Assembly: GCF_000367365.1 (NCBI RefSeq)
Contig: NZ_BARF01000147.1
Coordinates: forward strand, 1 to 35,161
Direction: 5' to 3'
Length of the DNA stretch: 35,161 nucleotides
Origin: Streptomyces prunicolor NBRC 13075
GTDB taxonomy: Bacteria; Actinomycetota; Actinomycetes; Streptomycetales; Streptomycetaceae
Made by a program: the position numbers and the translations under genes. Under the pieces are notes generated by a model. The model searched no databases. It saw nothing but the letters and a program-made list of their open reading frames with translations, and was not told the origin of the DNA. This document shows positions 22,291-28,617 of the stretch, in pieces. How positions within the stretch are numbered: position 1 is the stretch's first letter; every line of letters begins with the position of its first letter.

Positions 22291-23925
22291 TCAGCCGTAT
22301 CGCCGCAGCAGTCCGTCCACGTACGCCTCCAGCCGTTCCGCCAGCACCTCGGACGTGAGATCGTCCCGGCCCAGGTCACGCCACGGTCCGGCCAGTTTCG
22401 CCGCGTCGGGGCAGTAGTGCAGGGCGTCGAGCAGCCGCCAGTACAAGTGGTCGGGGTCGTCGGCGAGTTGGCCGCCGCCGTGCGCCTCGTACCGCTCGCG
22501 GAAGTGCAGGCCGTGCTCCGGTCCGTGCAGCAGGGCGAGCGCGGTCGAGCAATGTGCCACGTCGAGATCGGCGGGGCCCCACGAGGTCTCGACCCAGTCC
22601 ACGACACCGGTGATCCGCAACTCCGGCCCGGCTCCCGTGAAGAGCACGTTCCCGGGGTGGAAGTCCCGGTGCAGAAAGCGGCCTTCGTACGGCGGCGGGT
22701 CGCGGCGGATCACGTCCACGGCCCGCTCCCACAGGGCGCCGTCCGGGGTGCGGACGCGCTCCGCGGAGGTCCACGCCTGGTATGTGCGCGGTCTTTCGTC
22801 CGGTACGACGCCGTGGACGCGGACGAGTTGGGCCGCGAGCAGATCCAGGCGCCGGTCGAGGTCGTCGGCGTCCACGCGGACCCGGCCGGGCAGCGCGGAC
22901 ATCAACAAGGTGGGGTGGTCGCAGTGTTCGGCCGTGGCGTCCACGGCGACCAACTCGGGAGCGGGGATGCCTTCCTGCCCGGCGAGCAGCGCCAGGACGG
23001 ATGCCTCGCGGGCCAGCAGCCCGGGCCCGTGGTGGCGGAAGAACGGCTTCACAAAGGTCCGTTGGACGAGGTCCGTGCCGTCGTCGAGCGACAGCCGGCG
23101 CATCTGGGAACTCCAACCACCGTACAGAGGGCGCATGTCGGCGACCGCGCGGCCGTCACCGAGCTGCTTGGCCACCCAGGTGCGCGTGGCCGTCCAGCCA
23201 CGGTCGTCGAGGCCGGTCAGCGCCGCCTCCACGAACTCCCGCCGGTCGTCTCCGTGTTCGCGGAACCACATGCCCAACTGGTGCTGCGCGTCCGGAAGTT
23301 CGAAGCGGGTGTACTGGGCGCGTGCGGCCAGCGCGTCCTGGACGGACTCGGTCACCGCGGTCGGGATCACCGCGTCGGTGCCCGGCACGGCGAGCACCGC
23401 CCGGCCCTCGTACGCCCGCAGTACCTGAAGCGCGGGGGCCTCCCGCCAGCTGTCCGGTTGCCGGATGAGCTCACTGAACCGGCCGTTCCCGTCCTCGAAG
23501 GGCACGTCCCAGGCCTCGGCGGTGTAGACGGCTGGCGCGCACAGTCCCAGCGCCGCGACGCGGTCCCCGTAGTGCCGGACGAGATCGGCCACCGTCTGCC
23601 CGCTCATGCTGAATCCGACCAGGACCAGCGGCCCGTCCGCCGCCGCGTACGCGTCGATCACCGCCACGGCCTGCTCGAACCGTCGCCACAGACTCAACTC
23701 GGCGAGCTTTCCCGTGCTTTCGCCGTGCCCGGAGAAGTCGAAGGCGATCCCGCGACAGCCGCGGGCCACGAACTCCCGTACCAGCGGCAGCAGTCGCTCC
23801 GTGCTGCTGGTGCCCGCGCCGTGCAGCACCACAGCGGTGGCCCCGGAAGGATCACCGCCGTACACACCCCTGAGCTGTTCACCTTCATGGTCGTGCGTGA
23901 AGTCGAAGAGCATTCCCCTATTCAC
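22291..23925 (-). CDS. Fusion of an alpha/beta hydrolase and an aminoglycoside-phosphotransferase-like kinase
   Basis: A 544-aa protein with two catalytic domains. Residues about 1-240 are an alpha/beta hydrolase: AVVLHGAGTS (oxyanion), FDFSGHGES, nucleophile S106 in LVGFSMSGQT, acid near GTDAVIP, His in LPDAQHQLG. Residues about 255-544 are an APH-fold kinase: MRPLYGGWSSQMRRLSL glycine-rich start, FLHRDFHPGNVLF Brenner motif with D421 and N426, and VVDWVETSWGP metal loop. Both active sites look intact. GTG 23925 has GGAGG 11 nt upstream; ATG 23913 is an alternative but its purines abut the codon. No frame break joins the halves, so it is a true fusion. It might deacylate and phosphorylate one small molecule or antibiotic; this is inference. 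Confidence 0.85.
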   Translation of the reverse strand: MNRGMLFDFTHDHEGEQLRGVYGGDPSGATAVVLHGAGTSSTERLLPLVREFVARGCRGIAFDFSGHGESTGKLAELSLWRRFEQAVAVIDAYAAADGPLVLVGFSMSGQTVADLVRHYGDRVAALGLCAPAVYTAEAWDVPFEDGNGRFSELIRQPDSWREAPALQVLRAYEGRAVLAVPGTDAVIPTAVTESVQDALAARAQYTRFELPDAQHQLGMWFREHGDDRREFVEAALTGLDDRGWTATRTWVAKQLGDGRAVADMRPLYGGWSSQMRRLSLDDGTDLVQRTFVKPFFRHHGPGLLAREASVLALLAGQEGIPAPELVAVDATAEHCDHPTLLMSALPGRVRVDADDLDRRLDLLAAQLVRVHGVVPDERPRTYQAWTSAERVRTPDGALWERAVDVIRRDPPPYEGRFLHRDFHPGNVLFTGAGPELRITGVVDWVETSWGPADLDVAHCSTALALLHGPEHGLHFRERYEAHGGGQLADDPDHLYWRLLDALHYCPDAAKLAGPWRDLGRDDLTSEVLAERLEAYVDGLLRRYG

Positions 23926-23996
23926 TCACGCCGTGGCCTCCGTCTTTCAGGAAGGGGCCCGTTCCCGAAAGACGGGCACAGCCTCTGTCCGTACCC

Positions 23997-24039
23997 TTGC
24001 TGGCACACCTTCCATACTGTAGACAATATTTCGTCGACA
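23997..24039 (+). promoter_or_regulatory. Promoter and imperfect palindromic operator of the 24-kb reductase gene
   Basis: TTGCTG (23997-24002) and TAGACA (24020-24025), 17 nt apart, form a -35/-10 pair. TGTAGAC (24018-24024) and GTCGACA (24033-24039) are inverted arms, 6 of 7 matching, with an 8-nt centre containing ATTTC. The operator overlaps the -10 box, and its TTCGTCGAC core equals that at 9553-9561. The hydrolase-kinase gene diverges from the same gap. Confidence 0.55.
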
Positions 24040-24091
24040 CTGTTCGGCATCCACCTCCGCGGTACTCCCTCGACCGAACGGAGAGTCTCCA

Positions 24092-25063
24092 GTGAGAGTC
24101 GCAGTCCTCGGCGCCGGTGCGATCGGTGCCTATGTCGGCGCCGCGCTGCACCGTGCGGGCGCCGATGTGCATCTCGTCGCCCGTGGACCGCATCTCGCGG
24201 CCATGAGGCAGCACGGCGTCCAAGTACTCAGCCCGCGCGGCGACTTCACCGCCCGCGCGCATGCCACCGACGACCCGGCCGAGATCGGCCCGGTCGACTT
24301 CGTCCTGCTCGGTCTGAAGGCCAACTCGTACGCGGCGTGCGGGCCGCTGATCGAGCCCCTGTTGCACGACACCACGGCGGTCGTGGCCGCCCAGAACGGC
24401 ATCCCCTGGTGGTACTTCCACGCGCACGGCGGCCCCTACGACGGGCAGCGCGTCGAGAGTGTGGACCCGGACGGCGCGGTCAGTGCGGTGCTCGCGCCCG
24501 AACGTGCCGTCGGCTGTGTCGTCTACGCGGCAACCGAGCTGGCGGGACCGGGAGTTGTGCGCCATCTCGAAGGCACCCGGTTCTCCATCGGCGAGCCCGA
24601 TCGCAGCATCTCGGCGCGCTGTCTGGCGCTGAGCGGGGCCATGCAGGCCGGCGGGCTGAAGTGCCCGGTGGAGCCTGATCTGCGCAACGACATCTGGCTC
24701 AAGCTGCTCGGCAACATCTCCTTCAACCCGATCAGCGCGCTCGCCCGCGCCACCATGCGGCAGATGTGCCTGCACGGCGGCACCCGCAAGGTCATCGAGA
24801 TCATGATGATCGAGACACTCTCCGTCGCCGAGGCCCTGGGCTGCGAGGTCGGTGTCTCCATCGAACGGCGGCTCGCGGGCGCGGAACGCGTCGGCGACCA
24901 CCGCACCTCGACACTCCAGGACCTGGAGCGCGGCAAGCCGCTCGAACTCGACGTACTTCTCGCGGCGGTGGTCGAGTTGGCGGAGATCACCGGCGTGGAG
25001 GTGCCCACCCTGCGCACCGTGCACGCCATCTCGGACCTGCTCGCGCTGCGGAGCGCTGCATGA
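24092..25063 (+). CDS. Ketopantoate reductase-like NAD(P)-dependent 2-oxoacid reductase
   Basis: A 323-aa member of the 2-dehydropantoate 2-reductase family. The N-terminal Rossmann motif is VAVLGAGAIGAYVGAAL (GxGxxG, residues about 3-19), followed by KANSY and AAQNGIPWWYF. The C-terminal helical domain has NDIWLKLLGNISFNPISAL with the catalytic Lys and substrate Asn, and ending SSxxQDLERG-like STLQDLERGKPLELD. GTG 24092 is used, with GGAGAG 8 nt upstream. The promoter shares its operator core with the decarboxylase/frc promoter, so it is probably part of the oxalate regulon and may reduce glyoxylate, tartronate-semialdehyde-like or other 2-oxoacids instead of making pantoate. That function is inferred. 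Confidence 0.85.
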   Translation: MRVAVLGAGAIGAYVGAALHRAGADVHLVARGPHLAAMRQHGVQVLSPRGDFTARAHATDDPAEIGPVDFVLLGLKANSYAACGPLIEPLLHDTTAVVAAQNGIPWWYFHAHGGPYDGQRVESVDPDGAVSAVLAPERAVGCVVYAATELAGPGVVRHLEGTRFSIGEPDRSISARCLALSGAMQAGGLKCPVEPDLRNDIWLKLLGNISFNPISALARATMRQMCLHGGTRKVIEIMMIETLSVAEALGCEVGVSIERRLAGAERVGDHRTSTLQDLERGKPLELDVLLAAVVELAEITGVEVPTLRTVHAISDLLALRSAA

Positions 25064-25221
25064 GGAGACGGGGTGTTCGTGGAGTGTGCCTCGGCCTCAC
25101 TCGGTATGTGCAGGACAATGGGGGCGTGGAGGTCACCTCGCCGCCCGACGGCCCGGTGGCCCACGGCACCCTCCGCAGCAAGGGCCGTTTCGGCCACCAG
25201 CACGTACAGAACCGGGGCTGA
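25060..25221 (+). CDS. Possible small protein between reductase and fdhD (uncertain)
   Basis: The ATG at 25060 overlaps the reductase stop as ATGA and opens a 53-aa frame, MRRRGVRGVCLGLTRYVQDN through to VTSPPDGPVAHGTLRSKGRF and GHQHVQNRG, ending 7 nt before fdhD. The ATGA junction favours translation, but the composition is not distinctive and no family is recognised. A shorter start at the GTG 25126 is also possible. It could equally be an untranslated leader of fdhD. Confidence 0.25.
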   Translation: MRRRGVRGVCLGLTRYVQDNGGVEVTSPPDGPVAHGTLRSKGRFGHQHVQNRG

Positions 25222-25228
25222 TCAGGAC

Positions 25229-26077
25229 ATGGGACGAGTCACGGAACGACGCAAGGTGATCCGGATCCGGGACGGCGTGGTCTCCAGCCGCCCGGACACC
25301 CTCGTCGCCGAGGAACCCCTGGAGATCCGGCTCAACGGCAAGCCGCTCGCGATCACCATGCGCACCCCCGGCGACGACTTCGCACTCGCGGCCGGGTTCC
25401 TGGTCAGCGAAGGTGTACTGGCCAACGCATACGATCTGCAGAACATCGTGTACTGCGCGGGGGCGACCGTAGACGGCTCGAACTCGTACAACGTGGTGGA
25501 CGTACGGACCGCACCGGACGTCGTGATGCCCGACATCACCTTGGAGCGGAACGTGTATACGACGTCCTCGTGCGGGCTGTGCGGCAAGGCGAGCCTGGAC
25601 GCGGTCCGTACGACGGCTCGCTGGCCCATCGCCGACACTCCCCCGGTCCGTGTCGAACCCGCGCTCCTCGCGAGCCTCCCCGACCGGCTGCGCGCGGCCC
25701 AGCGGGTCTTCGACCGGACCGGGGGGCTGCACGCGGCGGCCCTGTTCAGCGAGGAGGGCGAGCTGCTGGACATCCGGGAGGACGTGGGCCGGCACAACGC
25801 GGTCGACAAGCTGGTCGGCCGCGCCCTGCAGAACGGTGACCTGCCGCTGTCCCGGGTCATCCTGCTGGTGTCGGGCCGAGCCTCCTTCGAGCTGGCACAG
25901 AAGGCGGTGATGGCGGGGATCCCGGTGCTGGCGGCGGTGTCGGCACCCTCGTCGCTCGCCGTGGACCTGGCGGCGGAGACGGGCCTGACCCTGGTGGGTT
26001 TCCTGCGGGGCAGCAACATGAACGTGTACGCGGGCGAGGACCGCATCGCCCTGCGGGCCGCGTCCGCCCAGGGCTGA
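25229..26077 (+). CDS. fdhD: Formate dehydrogenase accessory sulfurtransferase FdhD
   Basis: A 282-aa protein that passes sulfur from a cysteine desulfurase to the molybdenum/tungsten bis-MGD cofactor, making formate dehydrogenase active. It shows VAEEPLEIRLNGKPLAITMRTPGDDFALAAGFLVSEGV, the persulfide-carrying CxxC in TSSCGLCGKASLD (C115, C118), DIREDVGRHNAVDKLVG and SGRASFELAQKAVMAGIPVLAAVSAPSSLAVDLA. ATG 25229 is chosen because family homology starts within 20 residues; the Shine-Dalgarno (AGGA) is very close to it. The formate dehydrogenase itself is not in this window. It belongs with the oxalate locus because oxalate breakdown releases formate. Confidence 0.93.
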   Translation: MGRVTERRKVIRIRDGVVSSRPDTLVAEEPLEIRLNGKPLAITMRTPGDDFALAAGFLVSEGVLANAYDLQNIVYCAGATVDGSNSYNVVDVRTAPDVVMPDITLERNVYTTSSCGLCGKASLDAVRTTARWPIADTPPVRVEPALLASLPDRLRAAQRVFDRTGGLHAAALFSEEGELLDIREDVGRHNAVDKLVGRALQNGDLPLSRVILLVSGRASFELAQKAVMAGIPVLAAVSAPSSLAVDLAAETGLTLVGFLRGSNMNVYAGEDRIALRAASAQG

Positions 26078-26100
26078 AGATCCCCGCCCCGCGTCACGGC

Positions 26101-26149
26101 GGCGGGGCCCCGACCGGCGGGGAGCGCCCCCTGCGCCGCAGGGGCCCCG
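26101..26149 (+). terminator. Hairpin region after fdhD
   Basis: GCGGGGCCCC (26101-26110) pairs with GGGGCCCCGC (26140-26149). Inside it CCCCTGC and GCAGGGG can form a competing stem with a GCC loop. It lies 24 bp past the fdhD stop. There is no T-tract. Confidence 0.55.
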
Positions 26150-26382
26150 CCTCAGTCGGCAGCATGGTCGTGTACGGCGACACGGTCCCCGTCTGACCAC
26201 TCCGCCCGCCCAGGTCAGCAGCCCCTCGTGAAGCGCACCTCGCAACCACCCGGCACGAAGCCCGCCTCAGCGACCCGCCTCACCGCCCGGCACGAAGCCC
26301 ACCCCGGCCACCGGCCGTGACACGCGCGCTTCGGATGCGCCCTGCGTCCAACACACTTCAGCCACCCGGCGCCAGACCCACC
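26150..26382. other. Non-coding gap with a 15-bp direct repeat
   Basis: No credible gene is seen between the fdhD hairpin and the isochorismatase stop. CCCGGCACGAAGCCC occurs at 26249-26263 and 26286-26300, and nearby CCCACC/CCGCCTC words are similar. On the minus strand the repeats read as protein-like scraps (GFVPGG) resembling the isochorismatase C-terminus, so they may be decayed duplications of that gene end. Confidence 0.4.
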
Positions 26383-26931
26383 TCACCCGCCCGCCCCGAA
26401 CCGCACCTCCCCCGCCGTCACCACCGACCCCAGCCGCGGGAAGTCGAGCCTGACCGACGCCTGATGCTCGGCCGCGGTGAGCGCGCTCATGGCGTCCTCG
26501 ACGAAGACGAGTTCGTGGCCGAGGTCCCCGGCGGCACGCGCGGTGGACTCCACACCGAGGTTGGTGGCGATCCCGCCGAACACCAGGGTGTCGACGCCCC
26601 GTTCACGCAGCCGCTCCTCAAGTCCCGTGCCCTGGAAGCCCCCGATCGTCCCCTTCACGATCTCCAGGTCCCCTTCCCGCAACAGCCCGTCGGCGAGTCC
26701 ACTGCCGGCGGGCTGCTCGGCGATGCCGGGACGTTCGACCCGGATCAGCACGACGAGCGCACCGGCGGAACGGAAGACACCAGCCAACTCCTCGGCCACC
26801 GCGAGGACTTCGGGACCCTTGTACGGTTCGAGCGGCAACGCGACGACGCGGTCCATCAGGTCGACGAGGACCAGGGCGGTGCGCTCGGGGTCGAGGGACA
26901 GCCGGGGTTCGTGGGTCTGCGGTGGGGTCAT
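26383..26931 (-). CDS. Isochorismatase-family hydrolase
   Basis: A 182-aa alpha/beta protein of the isochorismatase/cysteine-hydrolase superfamily. The residues at the catalytic positions are D24 in LVLVDLMDR, K93 in EIVKGTIGGF and G126 in GIATNLGVESTARAA. Gly in place of the usual catalytic Cys is the arrangement of true isochorismatases such as EntB, not of nicotinamidases. FVEDAMSALTAAEHQ follows as in the family. It starts 19 nt after the marR-like stop and is probably co-transcribed with that regulator; GGGGGC lies 12 nt upstream of the ATG. No siderophore genes are nearby, so the substrate may be another vinyl ether or amide. Confidence 0.85.
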   Translation of the reverse strand: MTPPQTHEPRLSLDPERTALVLVDLMDRVVALPLEPYKGPEVLAVAEELAGVFRSAGALVVLIRVERPGIAEQPAGSGLADGLLREGDLEIVKGTIGGFQGTGLEERLRERGVDTLVFGGIATNLGVESTARAAGDLGHELVFVEDAMSALTAAEHQASVRLDFPRLGSVVTAGEVRFGAGG

Positions 26932-26950
26932 GACGGAACGTTAGCCCCCG

Positions 26951-27412
26951 TCAGCCGTCCGTACCGGAAATCCGGATCAACAGGCCCATGAACTGGTCGC
27001 GTTCGGCCGCCGACAGCGGGGCGAGGAGTTCCTCGTTGGCCGCACGGGCCGCCTTCTCGCAGCGCTTCAGCAGCCGCGCACCCTCGGTCGTCAGCGACAC
27101 CGCGTTCTTACGGCGGTCCTTCGCGTCCGGCTCGCGTACGACCAGGCCGGCGGACTGGAGGTCGTTCAGCACGCCGACCAGATCCTTGGGGTCGAGCCCG
27201 ACACCACGACCGAGGTCGGCCTGGGCGACGGGCGCGAGGTCGCGGACGGCGGAGAGCACCACGTGATGCCACATCTTCAGCCCCTCGGCCGCCAGCGCGT
27301 CGGCGACAAGGGCCCGGCCGCGGGCGGCGGCTCGGCCGAGGAGCCAGCTGGGGAGCGAGCGGATCTCAGGGAGAGGAGCGGTGCGGAGTGCGGGGCGGGG
27401 TGCTTCGGCCAT
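26951..27412 (-). CDS. MarR-family transcriptional regulator (second copy type)
   Basis: A 153-aa winged-helix regulator. WHHVVLSAVRDLAPVAQADLGRGVGLDPKDLVGVLNDLQSAGLVVREPDAKDRRKNAVSLT gives helices 2-5 and the DRRKN wing typical of MarR. An N-terminal helix (LPSWLLGRAAARGRALVADAL) and a C-terminal one form the dimer interface. It is not close to the MarR at 4114. It is divergent from the quinone oxidoreductase-like gene at 27518 and leads the operon with the isochorismatase gene. Two related words (27436-27448 and 27466-27479) in the shared promoter are likely operators. The ligand is unknown, perhaps a phenolic or quinone. Confidence 0.88.
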   Translation of the reverse strand: MAEAPRPALRTAPLPEIRSLPSWLLGRAAARGRALVADALAAEGLKMWHHVVLSAVRDLAPVAQADLGRGVGLDPKDLVGVLNDLQSAGLVVREPDAKDRRKNAVSLTTEGARLLKRCEKAARAANEELLAPLSAAERDQFMGLLIRISGTDG

Positions 27413-27435
27413 GCGGGCAGCCTAGCGAAAAGTCG

Positions 27436-27479
27436 TTGGACTTCCCAATGAAATCGTGAATATCATGGGGACTCCCAAC
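27436..27479 (+). promoter_or_regulatory. Divergent promoter with two MarR operator-like words
   Basis: TTGGACTTCCCAA (27436-27448) is a near-palindrome with TTGG/CCAA ends; TGGGGACTCCCAAC (27466-27479) repeats ACTCCCAA. TTGGAC and TATCAT (27461-27466), 19 nt apart, may be the -35/-10 of the plus-strand gene, which would leave a leader of about 45 nt. The pocket is markedly richer in A/T than its surroundings. Confidence 0.5.
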
Positions 27480-27517
27480 GATTCCCCCTCCCAACATCAC
27501 CGCTCCCTGGAGGTGCG

Positions 27518-28444
27518 ATGCGTCGCGTCCGGTACGAGTCCACCGGCGGCCCGCTGTTCCTGGAGGAGACCCCCGTCCCCGCACCGGGCCCCGGTGAACT
27601 CCTCGTCCGTACCGAGGCGATCGGGGTCACCCTGCCCGTCGTCCGCAAGGTCACCGAGGCGGCCGAGCCGATCCCGCTCGGCGGCGAGCTCGCGGGCGAG
27701 GTGACCGCCGTAGGGCAAGGCGTGACGCGTTTTCGGGCGGGTGAGCGGGTGACCGGGCTGTGCTTCGGGCACGGGTACACCGACTTCGCCGTCCTCCACG
27801 AGGCCATGGCCTCCGCCGTCCCCGACACCGCCTCCGCCGTCGACGCGGTGGCGCTCGTCCGCAGCGGGCTGGTGGCCCTGGGCGCGCTGGACGCGGCCCG
27901 CCCTGAACCGGGTGAGGCCGCGCTGATCACGGCCGCGGCGAGCGGAGTCGGCCATCTCGCCGTGCAGTTGGCGAAGGCGCGGGGTGCCGGGCGGGTCGTG
28001 GGCGCGGTGTCCGATCCGACGAAGGGCGACTTCGTGCGGGCGCTGGGTGCCGACGAGGTGATCACCTACGACCGGCTGGGCCGGCCGGAGTGGGGCGAGC
28101 CCGTCGACTACGTACTCGACGCGGTGGGCGGTGAGTTGCTCACCCCGGCCGTCGCGGCGCTCGTCCCGGGCGGGCGGCTCGTGGCGTACAGCTCGGGTGG
28201 CGGGACGATCCGGGCGTACGACCTTCTCGTAGGTGCCAAGTCCGTGATCGGGTTCCAAATGGCGCGGATCGCGCGCGGGAGGCCGGAGTTGTGCGAGCGG
28301 TGGCGGCAGGAGCTGTGGCGGCGGTTCGCCGAGGGCGAGCTGAAACCGGCCGTGCACGGGGAGTTCGGGCTGGCGGAGGCGGCGAAGGCGCACGAGGTGA
28401 TCGAGTCGCGGAGCAACCTCGGCAAGGTCGCGCTGCGCCCCTGA
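27518..28444 (+). CDS. Zinc-independent quinone oxidoreductase-like MDR protein
   Basis: A 308-aa medium-chain reductase. MRRVRYESTGGPLFLEETPVPAPGPGELLVRTEAIGV is the GroES-like start; GGELAGEVTAVGQGVTRFRAGERVTG follows; and AALITAAASGVGHLAVQLAKARGAGRVVGAV (about 130-160) is the NADPH-binding AxxGxVG loop of the QOR type. Zinc ligands of alcohol dehydrogenases are absent. It reduces quinones or enones with NADPH in related proteins. GGAGG lies 7 nt before the ATG. It is divergent from the MarR gene, which probably represses it until a reactive quinone or phenolic is sensed. Confidence 0.87.
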   Translation: MRRVRYESTGGPLFLEETPVPAPGPGELLVRTEAIGVTLPVVRKVTEAAEPIPLGGELAGEVTAVGQGVTRFRAGERVTGLCFGHGYTDFAVLHEAMASAVPDTASAVDAVALVRSGLVALGALDAARPEPGEAALITAAASGVGHLAVQLAKARGAGRVVGAVSDPTKGDFVRALGADEVITYDRLGRPEWGEPVDYVLDAVGGELLTPAVAALVPGGRLVAYSSGGGTIRAYDLLVGAKSVIGFQMARIARGRPELCERWRQELWRRFAEGELKPAVHGEFGLAEAAKAHEVIESRSNLGKVALRP

Positions 28445-28523
28445 GGCGTCCAGCCCCACCTGACGATCACTCACCATCCATCGCACACCACGGAGTTGTG
28501 CGACGACGGGCGCTGCACGCTTC

Positions 28524-28553
28524 TTGTGAGGCACCGGAGGCTCCAACTAACGT
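28524..28553 (+). promoter_or_regulatory. Candidate sialidase promoter
   Basis: TTGTGA (28524-28529) and TAACGT (28548-28553) are 18 nt apart, about 65 nt before the ATG. This fits an HrdB-like Streptomyces promoter. The gap 28445-28617 holds no other gene. Confidence 0.45.
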
Positions 28554-28617
28554 CTGTGGCGCGCCCGTTGGACGTGGGATGTCCGGATGTCCAGACGAAG
28601 GAAGGGCAGGTAGCACC

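Noticed and set aside
22123..24678. 851-aa plus-strand open frame across the hydrolase and fusion genes
   Set aside because: It has no recognisable domain and crosses the divergent promoter; minus-strand proteins have intact catalytic motifs.
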